From Kingdonia uniflora (Eukaryota; Streptophyta; Magnoliopsida; Ranunculales; Circaeasteraceae), in assembly GCA_014058105.1 (NCBI GenBank), contig JACGCM010001655.1:2790001-2854000 (forward strand): 64,000 bases of DNA, read 5' to 3'. The notes beneath the pieces are model-generated. The model was not told where the DNA came from. It made no database searches and was given only the letters and a program-made list of their open reading frames with translations. The stretch's first letter is position 1, and every line of letters begins with the position of its first letter. The translations under genes were made by a program, and so were the position numbers. Below, piece by piece: positions 44,640 to 57,700 of this stretch.

Positions 44640-47249
44640 TAAATACAGTAAGATGGTGTAATTGTTTATCGGCTGTTGAGTTTGAATGAAAGAAGAGTTT
44701 CTTTGTCTTTAGTAGTTTTTTAATTGGTGTACTTAAGATGTTGAATTAAAAGGTTCCCCTTCTGTGCCGTATTCTCGTTAACTACGCTCTTAATACTTTA
44801 TTTATAACCGTAAGAGTATTTTTTTTATTTTGTAAGAAGTAATAAAAATTAAATAACCAGGAAGGAGTACATTTCTCCCTATTTGGGATATGCATAGGCT
44901 TACAACTATTATGCAAGTTTGTTATCGAGGTAAATTATTTAATTAGTTAATTCGTGCTTTGATTTTTGAACCATGTAGATTATATTTTGATTTAAACTTA
45001 TTTTCATCTCTTTAATTTCATGACAATGACATTGTTATGGACATGTTTAATGCAACCTATCCCAAATCCATATTACAGTTTACTGAAATTGCATATTCGT
45101 CAAAAAACATATTTAAGAAGTAAAAATATTTTTTTATAGATGTCTCTTGTAACATTTAGAAGTATCTGCATTAGTTTCCCTCTAGCGACCAATTTTAAAA
45201 GTTTTGTAGACAACCTGGAGGGCAAAGTATTTGTCATAGAGTGTTTGAGGAAGTTTCTCCGACCTTCTACTTAAGTTTGGTACCCAAACAAACTATTTCT
45301 TTGCCACTGATTTCTTGAAGCGGTTATTCTCAGTCTCTAGATCCCTATTTTCTTTTTTTAAAATTTAGACGTATGCTACCTCTCAACCAATCTGCAACAC
45401 CATTACCGTATCATGGATCATATTGATAGTTTCGATAAATATTTGCCATAGACCCCCATTGTGAAAGATACCAAAGGCTGTGATCTTCCTAGAAACTTTC
45501 TTACAATCATGTTCTCGATATATATCCTTACCCTTCCAGCCATTGATCTTCAAACTACCTAAATAAAAGCCCATATTTAGGAAGACATGATAATGGATTA
45601 CCCTATACTATTCTAATATTATACGACTGCGGCAAAAATTTTATTCGGCAATGCAACTCCAATATGATGTTATATAGAGAAATAGTTGAGGTAGACAGAG
45701 ATATTATGAATATTCTATTACCTTCCTACGCTTCAAATATTGCGCTTTTGATGTAATATTCGGTAAATCACTGTACTCGCAGGTCTGATTCAAATTTTCC
45801 TTATTTATGAGCAAAACAATGAGCTACTAGTTAGGAGCCTCAGGCTTATGCCTACTAAGAGTAAGCATGTGCCAGAGTCACACAATATTGGGTTTAACAA
45901 CCATGGATACATGAGAGGTGGTAACAACGACAAGATTAAAATTATATATATCAATAATCTGAGGTAAGGGGAACAAGAAGTTCACCAATGAGCCAAAAAT
46001 GAAAAATGAATAATTATAAACTGGATGTGAGATAGCCGGGCACTAGGCGCGGGATTGTAAGGCAAACCAGATGATCCAGAGAGATCGGCCCTAGACTTAT
46101 CATGTGATCGCAGCTGGTGCAGACCGTGCTATGGCAGAGTCTACGGCCTATGATTTATCCCATGGTACCAATACAGCTTTAGATCAAGTTCTAAGAGTGA
46201 TGAGTAGTAAAATCTCAGTATATGCATGATGTCATCTTGAGAGCATTGCCAAGTAGTAACTTTACTTGTTGCATAGTAGTTATTTTATTATTAGTACCAC
46301 CATTGACTGAGTTAGGAACTATTTACTAATTAGTTCAATAGAATGCTCGTGACATGCACCGGTCTGGTAAAACATCTATGAGATTGTTCTTTGATTTTTT
46401 CTATGAATTTATTATTTGGGAAGTAGTTTAATTCTATGTATGATAGTTGATATACTACATACAACCTGCCATATGGATCTATATACTCATTAAGCATTAA
46501 CCGATAATCGGATGAGTGACGACACATATCTAATAGATATCAGTATCCAGTCTGCTTTATATACTAGTAAATCAACTGAATTTTACTGAGTTTTAGGGAG
46601 ATACATGATAATAGTAATCAGGTAAAGACGATAAGAGAAAGTGATAGACATATTATGTGCTTTCTCTCTATGTCTAAAGGTTAGAGCACGTTATTAGAAC
46701 GGTTTCCAATATACTCCTCCATGCTAGGATAATGATGATAATTATTGGAAATGCATTTCAACTTTCCTTAAAAGGAGATAAGATCCAAAGAGTGTATGTG
46801 TAACATTTACTTTTAAGGAAAGTCTATTGTCCGTCCTAGTATGACCATGGTAGAGTGGGATCTCTAGCCTTTATTCCAAACACATCCATGGAGACACATG
46901 TGGACATATCCATCTACATAGTGGACTACTTGAGTATTTATGGTCATAATAGACGCATCTTAGAGATGGTCTTGCATTTATCTGTTATTAACAACAATGA
47001 ATGCAACGTTAGCATGACTTTTCATTTAAATCTTTCGATCGCATGCTCAATTTCAGGATTGACCGATCAAGTCGCTCGGTGCGACTTGACGGAGCTGGCG
47101 AGTTTAACTCATAGGTTTTTAATGATTATTTTATGCTGAGCATCGTAAGTACCCTATTCCATACTCAACTCGGGTTGGCGAATAATCTAATCAAATGATT
47201 AAGGCTAATCATTTGGCTACTGTTATTATGATCATAGCTTCCGGCTAGT
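44640..47249. other. Intergenic, mostly unrecognised
   Basis: AT-rich. The part after about 45.9 kb may be old, heavily decayed copia gag or integrase sequence, because it leads into recognisable copia pol, but I could not read any domain before about 47,250. Confidence 0.35.
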
Positions 47250-50210
47250 GTGTGGGTTATGCATTTTTGCTTCCCGCATCACTGATTAGGATTCGTCTGA
47301 TAGAAAATCATCAAATCTTTCCCAAAGCAATTAGGAATTGGGTGGGATCCCAGTGTTGCCCTTCTGTGTATATGTCTATGTGTCGTACAGGTGTCATAAA
47401 TATCCTTGCAAAGCACGAAGTTGGGTCCCCAACGTCAGCCTGGTATTATGTGGGTTATGATTCGCATCTATCGCTATATATTTGAAGCCCACTGGCGACA
47501 TATATACTGCAGGGCAGATTGTCACAACATTGGGGGGGGGAGATATGACAGTCAATGCTAAGGATATTTCCAAGATTAGTTGGAAAATATCACCGTTGTC
47601 TCATCTAGATCCCTTTACGTAAGTTAAGTGATAATAAGGTTCAACGGATTCCAAACTTATAATAGGTGGCAAATAAATTCTCAGACACATTCATAGACAT
47701 TGTTGAAGTATTATAAGTGTATGTACATGTAAGTAATGTACGTACACAGCTAAACGTTCTGGGGGAATTAGTATGCATCCCGCAAACGAATCTGAGACTT
47801 GAGTTTAATGCGGATCACCGTTGGAAGAAAGTATTATGAGCCGGGGAGCTATAAAATAAATATAAAATATCACTAATGGCGTAGTCGGTTCATCGGGGAT
47901 GGAACTACCCATCGATGAGGTAATAGTAGTTACGCGACCAGTTGATGCATTACGAGACAAGCCCGATGTGGCACATACGTATGATAACTAGGAGATCTCA
48001 ATCTATTAATAGTTTATAATGGCACAATATATGATCATTTAGTAGAGATTTATCGACAAGGCGTTCATATTCGCTGTTGTGCTCGCCATCAAGAATGAGG
48101 ATTCATAACTATTTTATTGTAAACGATTGTACGTTATTATACATTGGCCAAAACGGATGTTGGAATCTAAGTGGAGCTCAGCTTGCTAGCATAATACTAA
48201 ATGATGCCATAGAGCATGTCAGTTACAAATGAAAATGGTACGGAAACATAATTAACTCATAGAGATAATTAGGTCAAGGTAAGACTAGTTGCTCATGAAC
48301 TCTCTAAGAGACATGACATCGATTATAATGAGACTTATTCTTTAGTTATGAACGATATAACATTTCGGTACTGATTAGTCTGTTAGTTTTTAAGGACAAG
48401 CTAGACATGTGTCTTATGCAATTAGCTCGTATTTATACGGGAAACTAAATACAGATATCTACATGAAGCTACCCAGGGGGTATAAGCTTCTGGAAGCAAT
48501 TAAGCCCAGCGTACACACCTCGTGTACGTAATACAACTAGATAAACAATTATTGGCTTGAAGTAATTAGGGCTTATGTGACATAGCAAGTTGACTGAGTA
48601 TTTAAAGGTCGGGGACTTTGAAAATAGCCTTATCTGTCTATGCGTTCTTATTAAGAATACAGATAATGGCTTAAGTCATCATAACATTGTACTAAATGAT
48701 TTGGATATCATTGGAACTTCAGGGGAGATCTCAAGGGCCACCAAATACCTTAGGAAGGAATTTGAAATGAAATACCTTAGGGAAACCAAGTATTGTCTCG
48801 ATTTGCTGATCGAACATCTTGGTAGTGGCATACTCGTACACCAAGTGATACATATTGGGAAAATAATCTAACACTTTGTTATAGATGCATCACACAATGC
48901 TAAGTCGGTTATTGTCATCCATCACTTAGATATGGACAATGACACCTTCCACCATCTTAATGGGGGAAAAACTCTTAGGGCTAGGGCACTATATCAAGGA
49001 GGCGCTTTGCTATAGTTAGTTGGGTATATTAGACCTGATGACTCATTCGCAATAAACTGTTTGGCTTGTCAAAGTTATGTTTCTGCCCAAAGGCGTTGAA
49101 ATGAGATTAAGTGCATTCTGAGATATATGATCGACACGAAAGACTGGGGTCTGTTCTATCCGAAAAATGGTAAACATAAAATTATAGGGTACGTCGATGT
49201 ATGATACTCGTCAGACCCATATAGAGGCCACTGTCAGATGGATTATGTATTTATATATGAGGATACAACAAATTCTTGGAGATCGATGAAGCAGACGGCG
49301 TTTGTTACATTTTTAAACTACAAATAAATTTTTGCACTTCGTGAAGCTGGTAGAGAATGACGGTTACACTCCAAGATACATCACATCAACTGAAGTTGTG
49401 GTACCTTCTATCTAAGATAAAGTATCGACTTTATATGAGAACAACTTGGCTTACATCATTTTAGTCAAAGACGATTTTATCAATGGCGACAAAGCAAAGC
49501 ATATTTTACATAAGTCCTTCCATACTTATGAATTACAAAAGACTAATGAGATTGATGTTGTTCAAGATATTTCAGAAGATAATTTTGTAAACCTATTCAT
49601 GAAGATTCTTGTACCACTTACGTTCAAACAACTAGTACATACAATCGGCATGCAAAAGCTTTTATTCATTATTATCTTAGAGAGATACATCTCAGAGAGA
49701 TAGATCTCAGGGGAGGTCGACGTCAGGGGGAGTAGTCCCGACCTGACGTAGACACATGCGTGTTGTATTTTTTTTTATAGTACAGCTTTTGTCCTAAGGG
49801 GTTTTACTGACTAGAAGTTTTGATGAGGCAATGTATATGCGTTCGCAACCCATACAAGGCATATGATTGTACTATTTCCTTGCACAACTTTTTGCCCAAA
49901 AGGGTTTTACTAGGCAAAGGTTTTGACGAGGCAAGTAGTCCTGGTATAGAACACCTCAAGGGGGAGTGTTAGGAGTTGGGTCTGGCCCAAGGTGGAAACC
50001 CAACTGGGTTGGGGTGTCTTACTGGGCTCCTAACGAGTCCAAGTAAGCTAGGGCTTTATGGGGAAAGTTTTAGAATGGCTATATATATATAGGCTTTATG
50101 CCTCTGTAACCTTTTGGTTCATCATATCAATAAAGCTATATTTCTCTCTTATATCATGTTTGTTAGATCTCTATATATGTGTATGATTGCTAGAGTGTTT
50201 GTTATCAAAA
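47250..50210 (+). mobile_element. Old, 5'-truncated Ty1/copia element
   Basis: Integrase C-terminal linker: GSPTSAWYYVGYDSHLSLYI near 47,420. RT: RLVAHELSKRHDIDYNETYS in pieces near 48,270, DNGLSHHNIVLNDLDIIGT at 48,660-48,715 (the usual YVDD is lost) and KATKYL-like and KYCLDLLIEHLGSGILVHQ at 48,780-48,850. The RNase H end is at 49,430-49,640 (YENNLAYIILVKDDFINGD, then KHILHKSFHTYELQKTNEID). A purine tract and 3' LTR follow. Stops are very frequent and no 5' LTR was found. Confidence 0.8.
49967..50210 (+). repeat. 3' LTR of the old copia element
   Basis: Starts TGTTAGGAGTTGGGTCTGG directly after CAAGGGGGAG. It has a TATATATATATAGG box at about 50,080 and an AATAAA at about 50,131. The right end is uncertain and merges with the (CA)n run. 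Confidence 0.65.
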
Positions 50211-50211
50211 T

Positions 50212-50236
<25 letters not shown>
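50211..50236. repeat. (CA)n microsatellite
   Basis: About 12 CA units followed by a short (TA)n stretch. Confidence 0.95.
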
Positions 50237-50243
<7 letters not shown>

Positions 50244-51775
50244 GTATATATTTGCCATGGTTGTCTAATATCCATTTAATAACACCATGTTGTGTGGATG
50301 AAGGAAAAGTATTTGAATGGTACGATTTACTTCTCCTAGGAGAAAACGAACGTTGATTAATTGTATCCTCCAATAATAAAACTAGTTTTTTATATGTCAG
50401 AGACCTTTTGGATATGAGGATACTGTTGTTTGAAAACGATCGAAGCTCTGACATTAGTTGGTTGTAGTAGTGAAAATGCTGGAGAAAAAAAGGTTAAGAT
50501 TCTTCCATAAGCACTTGACAAACAAAACACCGTCATCTCAAAAATGTTGTTGTCAAAATAGGATAACTCAGATGGGAAAATAACTTTTATTTCTTATTTT
50601 TGTAGTAGTCACTTGGTCTCTTTATCATCTAATAGTGCCATACATGCATGACTATCTCTTATATTTAGTTATAAAGCACATACATGAAGAACAAAGTGAA
50701 AAGGTTGAATATATGTATCTAATTTAAGCATGAAAACTAATGAATGAAGCAACGAGAAGTGCACACAAAAATGGCTGACGGTAATTCTATTATAAGTTGA
50801 TTAATTTTCATAAACTAGATTGGGTTGTGTAGAGTACAAAAGTGTCATTTTCTTCCTTTTTTGCTCCAAGTTACGTGACACAAAAGCATAACTCTTTTCT
50901 ACGGTACATGTAGACACTAATCTTGGATCTCATGATGATTTATTTGTGGAAGGTATTATAGGGATTGGAAGCACGTACAATGTTTGCCTCTTACTCTTCA
51001 ATTTTTCTTTAAGTTAAACTGTGAAGACATGGAGAACACAATCCATTTTGTAGAATACGAGTTTTTATCTCTTTCTGGTCAATGTTGTGCCTCTATTTAA
51101 ATTATAGTTGAAGGTCCAATATATTTACATGATTCCAAAGTATGCACATACCACATGGAAATGTTGAATAAATGTTGTAAATTATTTTTTGTTCACACTC
51201 ATATTACCAACTTGAACTTTTATCGTTGTAACTATCTTCCTATCAATTCCCAAATTATGTGTGAGTTGTTTTCCTTTTAAACCATTTTGTTAGACCTATG
51301 GACCTTACGAAAGTGACCTGTATTGTTATTTGTTGCTTGTTGAGAGGCGTGACGAAATATAAGGGGGTGGCATGTCTGTTAGAAATGCTCGTCTTGTTTT
51401 TTTTATTTTTAGAATTGCAGTACTTGCCCCTGCCCATTGTTTATGCGATTGTAACAGGGAAATACAATGGCTTTAAAACTGCTTGATCTTCTCTTAATGT
51501 ACTGCTAACATGGGATGGCTGTGGTTAGAAATGTGAATTAATGTTGAAACACGACTACAATTGAAACTAGTGATGACTATCTGATCAACCTCCATTCTCA
51601 TGTGACTGTTTAAATATCATAACCAAATTAACATACCCATTATATAAACCATCCTTACCTATTCACCAAATAGTCGAAGGCCTCGTTTCTCGACTCAGAC
51701 TAGAAGAAAATATATCCCAACTTGTAAACATCGTTCTATTCATCCTCATGCCAGTTGTTTTATAGCTTTAATCGG

Positions 51776-51905
51776 GACATGTTAAAGATACTCAAACTTA
51801 TGGCTTTAAATTTCAAACTTGGGGTCTGTTGAATATGCTTAGACTTATTGTGGCTTTAAATTTCAAACTTGGGGTCTGTTAAAGATGCTCAGACTTATGG
51901 CTTTC
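51776..51905. repeat. Head-to-tail duplication of about 60 bp
   Basis: GGCTTTAAATTTCAAACTTG with the following GGGGTCTGTT and its flanks occurs twice in tandem; a third partial copy (ACTTATGGCTTTCAAA) follows. Confidence 0.85.
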
Positions 51906-52064
51906 AAAGTTGCACTTAATATAAATAAAGACTTGTCTTCTCCTATTCTATCTCCAAACCGCCTCCATCAAATCTTATACCCCCCTCTCTGCTTTTATGG
52001 GCTTCATTTCATGTGTTTGGGCGTTGTATCAAACTATTTGCGATCAAAATGAAGCTATTTCTTC

Positions 52065-52075
<11 letters not shown>

Positions 52076-52105
<30 letters not shown>
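52076..52105. repeat. 30-base T-run
   Basis: Uninterrupted T. It could be the poly(A) end of a minus-strand retroposon, but nothing recognisable precedes it on that strand. Confidence 0.9.
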
Positions 52106-52106
<1 letters not shown>

Positions 52107-52289
52107 TAATTGCTGCTAGGATATGGTAGGCTATAAATGAAGCATTATTTAACGACCATTCTCATGTTAGCCTTACAATTATTACAACTGCTTTGCATTT
52201 GATTTAGACTCTCAATACTGATTCTGATCATAATTTGCATACCATAAGGCCACATGAATGTTTTTATTGTCAGATTAAAAACATGATTT

Positions 52290-52690
52290 TTTTTTTATGT
52301 TAATGACTGATATTTCTTGGTATCCCCAATCAAAGAAATGCAGTATGGGTTTTGTGTTGATTGGTGCTAGCAATAAAGCCATTCTTGTAGGCCACAACAA
52401 AGTCGCCACCTCTAGCACCGAAGAAGCAGATGCACAAAACCTCTCCTGGGCACTCTCCTCAGTGACTCCTTTTGTGGGTAATGATAATATTTTTGTTGCG
52501 GCGACTATCCAGTATTTACATCATCCGCAACAAGACATATCTTGCAATAACCAATTTTTGGGAATCCAGGCAGAGCAAATTTGATAAAACCCGTAGTTTA
52601 TTGGCATATTTGCGAATGACTCCTTGGTTCCTCACTTATTCAATCATAGTCCATTTTCAAGATATTACGCCAATAAAGTCAATTGACTAA
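52290..52690 (+). pseudogene. Possible copia RNase H scrap
   Basis: Two overlapping frames give TDISWYPQSKKCSMGFVLIG and NKVATSSTEEADAQNLSWAL, which follow the copia RNase H pattern 'sDaDWagcp.s.kSTsGfv..lg' and 'vs.SS.EAEy.al...' with many changes. It might be chance or an old fragment. Confidence 0.35.
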
Positions 52691-53090
52691 CGAAAAGTGT
52701 AGTCCATTTAAAAAAAAAAATACATATCTACCCTTTTCATTTAAAAATCAATAATAAAAAAAGAAAGATAAAATAGGCAGTCTGCAACAAGATTCAATAA
52801 AAGTATCTCTAACTTCATTTAGTTTATTTTGCGATTTTACCTCTGTTTAGAGCTGAAAATATAAAACACCATTAATGTATTTATTAAAACTCGGGGGTGT
52901 AAAGCTGAAAGAGATAACTAACATATGGGTGTAAAGCCATTACAAATAAAACAGTTAGGTTTTTGTAAGGTATATTGGGGTTTGTAGAAGTCAACTGTTG
53001 GTCACTCGACTTTGAATAACCATAACTTGGAGAAGGGACTGAGATTGAATAAGTGTGGAACTAGAGGGTCATTCGCGAATATGCTGATCT

Positions 53091-53108
53091 CTTATATATA
53101 TATATATA
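53091..53108 (+). promoter_or_regulatory. TATA-like run upstream of the FAM91 gene
   Basis: CTTATATATATATATATAC about 320 bp before the first donor site. It could be the TATA box, placing the transcription start near 53,130, or simply a microsatellite. Confidence 0.4.
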
Positions 53109-53372
53109 CACATTGAAACTTTGCCTCTTTAAATCATTTATCTTCTTATTCGTTGTAAATGTAATATGCCAAAATGCCGCATCTGTTAATTTACGTTTTC
53201 TAGTAAAATTTAGAAATAACGCATCAATCATTATTAGGCATATCTTGGATGAATTTTGGCAAATGTTTTTCCTCTCACTGCATACTGCATTAATGAAATT
53301 ACGTACAAAATTTCTTCTCACACACCGACTTCACCTATCCCTCTTCGAATCTCATTCAAATACATAAACTTC

Positions 53373-53381
53373 AAACCCTAG
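53373..53381 (+). promoter_or_regulatory. Telo-box-like motif in the FAM91 leader
   Basis: AAACCCTAG in the inferred non-coding first exon, about 50 bp before its donor (TTAG|GTAAGT at 53,426/53,427). Confidence 0.4.
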
Positions 53382-53849
53382 ATATTACAAAGCAATCAAA
53401 AGCTCCGTCTCTACAACCCTCGTTAGGTAAGTCATCTATCTTTTATCTCTCTAGAACTCACTAATTCGAGCTGAATTGTAATTGAAATGTGTATAAATGA
53501 TGGTAGTGACTAAGATCTGTCACAAATTGTGATCATCAGATCTTTATAAGCCATCAGTTTGGTGTAAAATTCTGAAATCCAATGAATTCGAGACATACTA
53601 GCTATGCGATGGTAGTGTAGATCATTAAAGTGTAATGCTAGATATGAATTGCTTTCGGAATGTTACATTGGCAGTGCGAAATCACTCTATCGCCTAGGCA
53701 ATAAACGAAACAGAGTTTAGTCGGAAAATGTGAGCTTTACTGTTTATTTTTTCAGTGTTTGAATGCATGTCAAGAGGGCTGTGCTGTGTCTATCATATAG
53801 GAGTGCATCCTAGTTTATACTGTTGTTTCCGTGAACTTTTAATGTTAAG

Positions 53850-54710
53850 GAGGATCTTTACGAAAACTTATACCACATTTAGAGTAGTATAGTCAAAAAT
53901 TTAGGTTACGAAAGCTATATTACAAGCGGCAATTTTAATTAGATAATCGTTCCTAACGGAACATATAGATACATATAATGTATTGGAGAAGTGAGAACAT
54001 GTCTTAATGTTAAAATAAAACCAAAAATACGGGACATATAGATACAAATAATGTAGTGGAGAAGTGAGAACATGTCTTAATGTACAAAATAAAATCAGAC
54101 CTTCTTAATTGGAGGAATATTTCGAGTCCAGTTTGAACATCAAACGGATAATAGGTTAACATGAGTACTTGCCAAGAGGAACCAAAAAAATGCTTATCTA
54201 AGAAAACTGAAAAGATGGTTTTGTATGGGGTCCAATTTGGCTTTATCTGTGAAAATTCAGCGATGAATTATGATTTTGGCAGTTTTAAGACTAACCTTAG
54301 TATTGGTAGTGTGAGAGATGTGATGTGAGTATTTGGTATTTGACCATTAATTTGATACAGGAAAGCCCCATAATACACGCTCTTATATACAGAATGGTAT
54401 AGTCACAAAATTGGGCTACGACTACTATTTAACAAGTGCCAATTTTAACTAAGTTCTCATTCCTAGGGGAAATTTCAGAAAGATTAACACACACACAAAT
54501 TGAGAAGGTTTTAGATTGGAGGCCAAGAGGAGTCAAAAAAATGTTTGTGGAAGAAAATTGAAAATATGGTTTAGTATGGCGTTCAATTTCCTATCGGCAA
54601 AAATTTAGCGATTAGTTGGGATCATTCGTCAGTTTCGTAAACACTAACCTTAGTATTGGTAGTATGATAAATGTAATCTGAGATTTCTGAGTATTTGATA
54701 ATTTTTTTGA
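53850..54710. repeat. Diverged tandem duplication inside the 5'-leader intron
   Basis: A block starting near 53,876 (GTAGTATAGTCAAAAATTTAG) and containing GCCAAGAGGAACC and CCTTAGTATTGGTAGTGTGA recurs from about 54,390 (GGTATAGTCACAAAATTGGG) through GCCAAGAGGAGTC and CCTTAGTATTGGTAGTATGA. The first copy also contains its own internal duplication of about 80 bp (ATAGATACA.ATAATGTA.TG...) at 53,962-54,090. Confidence 0.75.
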
Positions 54711-54756
54711 TTGAATTTATTAACAGGTAGGGGTACATTCAGAGATTTGGTACACC

Positions 54757-57700
54757 ATGCAGCGGATTCCGTCCACTATTGAGGAACAACTTATCTTAAA
54801 AGCAATAAAGGAAGAATGCCCTTGGGACAATCTTCCTAAGCGGCTTCAAGCAACTTTATCTTCTAAAGACGAATGGCATAGAAGGTTAGTGATTTTTGGC
54901 TATTTTACAAGTCTCAATACAATTTCCTTTTTTTGGTGTAGATAGTCATTATTTTGCATGAGCAATACGAGTATACAACATGGTGGGTATATATAAACTA
55001 GAAGTTTTGGTTGATCACGCGGACCCATTTTTAAACGGCACAAACTTATTACGTTATTTTAGACAAAATTACATGGATACAAGACTATGTCAGGTCTACA
55101 ATCATCTGGATCCTACAAAAGTTAGTTCGAGATTTGTTTCATTTGTCGCTCATTTGTTTGCAGTTTCTTCGTTTTTGTGATAGAGGCAAGGTAACATGCG
55201 ATAGAGTTGGATATTTGAGTCTTGAAGTTGGTTATATTATTTGGAGTTGTCACACCTTGAATGCCAGATGAATGTCTTCATATGTTTCACATAAATAGAC
55301 TCGTAAAGATAAAATTATATTTTGGAACAAAATGGAAATTTCGACTTGTTTTTTTTGGGAGTCCTAGATTCCAGCGCCTCTCTTATCGTGAAGTTTTCTT
55401 TGCCGTTGCGTTCCAGCATATTGGTCTTGGTTGCCCCAATGAATATGAGCCTTATGATATCAAATTATGCTTGGAGGAATTTGTTGATACTTTTTTATGG
55501 GTAGTTGGGAAGAAGGAGCTTTAAAACATAATATCTATTGATACATTGGATCAATGCATATCATTGAAGTAAGGTTAAACATTTCTATACAGTAAAGAAG
55601 TATTTTTCAAGCAGATTGGGCCCATTGCCTTGAGAAGCATAGGTATTGAGTTCTATTCGCCACCAACGGGGGCCACTCGCCAGTAGTATTTATCATGACT
55701 TACCCGATACATGGGTTGGCAGGGTTCTCACACGCCCCAAAAACTAGTTGGGCCGATGGTGATAAATTATGAACCCGGATCACCTTGGTTTGCAAAAAAA
55801 GAAGAGAGGTTATTTTTCAAATTATCTTGTTGCATGCATAAGATTTGTGGCTTACCATGAAAAAAGTTTGAGATTTCATTTAATGTCATAAACTAACCTA
55901 TTTGTTCTTGTCTCAAGTTTAATAATCTGCTTGGACTTGTTTTTTTTTTTTGCACTTCATTTTTACTTTCTTTCTTGCAGAGTTATAGACCATTGCATAA
56001 GAAAACGTCTACAGTGGAACACTTGTTTTGCTCGGAAAGTATGCAAAGAAAGCGAATATTACGAAGACATGATGCGTTACTTGCGAAGGAATCTAGCAGT
56101 GCGTATTTAATATAAAGTTGTTTTAATCTTGTCTACGTCATTGGCATTGTTTATAAATGCTGCTATATTGTTGCCACTTTCTATTTAAGGTCATGGTTAC
56201 ACGGCGTCAAAACATTCTACTTGCATATCTTCCACATTAGGTACCACACAAAGTTTCCTTCTTTTGCATCTTTGCTAGTTATGCTGGGATCAAAGTCTAT
56301 TTATAGATGCATTCCACCTGCTAGTTATTAATGTATTCCTTTCTGCAGCTTTACTGTTGTTTAGGATTTTGGCACTTTGTTTATCTAGTGTTTTCGTTTA
56401 TTTGCAGCTATTTCCCTACCAGCTTGCAGAATATGTTTGTCGAGTGATGAGGGTGTCACCTTTCAGATACTACTGTGATATGATATTCGAGGTTATGAGA
56501 AATGGTAATAACATACGTCATTCTAAAGATTTCATATGTGATTTGATTTAGTAAAAAGCATGTTAGTTATATGTACTATCATCAAATGGAAATCCATATA
56601 TTCTTTTAGTTTTACATTTTCAAAAAGAAAAAAAAAATGCATATATAGTTTACAGGGATCATAAGTTTCACGAAAGGTATTTTTAGAGTATACTATATTA
56701 ATGGGCAAGTTCTAAATCATATTTGTTTTAGTTATATAGCCCTCCTACATAAAACAAGACTATAATTAATGCAAGGTCAGGAGCACTAGAATGAAATAGA
56801 ACGGTTGACTTCAAGAAACATCTCGCCTGTATTACAAAGTTTTGCCATGATGTGAGAAGCCTCAAAAGTTTTTTACAGGAGAATCTTCAGAGAAATCCAA
56901 ATATCGAACAATATGAAAGCATACAGAACATAAAAGCAGTCCTCAAGAACCTGGAAGCAGGAAGAACTCGTCAACTGTCAACCGTCAACCATAATGTTCT
57001 CCTTCCACATTACCATTAAGGACTCAAAAAGCACATCTCTCATATCTAATGCAACTTTATTCCACTGGAAGATGAGCGATGATCAACATAATAGTATCCT
57101 CACACAATCTTTCTTCGCCTTCAAACTCTCTTGCATTCCTTTCGAGCCAATGATAAAATAATAATAAAAGAAGCACAGCACCACATAGCCTTACCCTGCT
57201 CTAAATTTTGTGTCAAGATCCATTTCTATGAGGGTTCTTTGATGGTGATATTTTTGACTGAAGGATGCTGGTTCAATGTAGAAATTCAATCTAAATTACC
57301 GGAACAAAAGGATAATGATGCTGAGTGAGGTCAGGATGAATTAAAATTAGATAAGGATAATGATGCTGGTCCATGCTTCTAATCATCTTGTTCATAAGGC
57401 TCGATGGTCACATACAGGCCATATACCCTATTATGTGGGGAGTCAGTGTCCTGAAATAAATTCTGATTTGAGTGTTTTCATGTGTACGTATGTTTTGGAT
57501 TCCTCATAAAATAGATAGACGACTCACAGTATGGTTCTTTATGTTGTTCATTTTGTGCATGGCTCCTTCATTTTGCGAATTTAACTTCAATTATTCAAGC
57601 AGTATTTTTCCATATCATAATTCTCTAGATAGTGGTAAAATTAAATTCTTCCTATCATTGATCTACCATGTCTCACACATTGTGATTTATTTTGTGCAGA

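Larger units (their letters stand above)
50240..53090. other. Upstream intergenic region of the FAM91 gene
   Basis: AT-rich. It holds a tandem duplication at 51.8 kb, a 30-base T-run and a doubtful copia RNase H scrap. No gene recognised. Confidence 0.45.

Noticed and set aside
52076..52105. Poly(A) tail of a processed pseudogene on the minus strand
   Set aside because: No gene-like sequence on the adjacent minus strand could be read.
29131..53372. A shared bidirectional promoter for the TGT and FAM91 genes
   Set aside because: The genes are divergent but 24 kb apart with large transposons between them.
55261..55524. An 87-codon frame in FAM91 intron 2 as an extra exon
   Set aside because: The flanking exons join in frame without it, and its sequence matches nothing in the FAM91 family.
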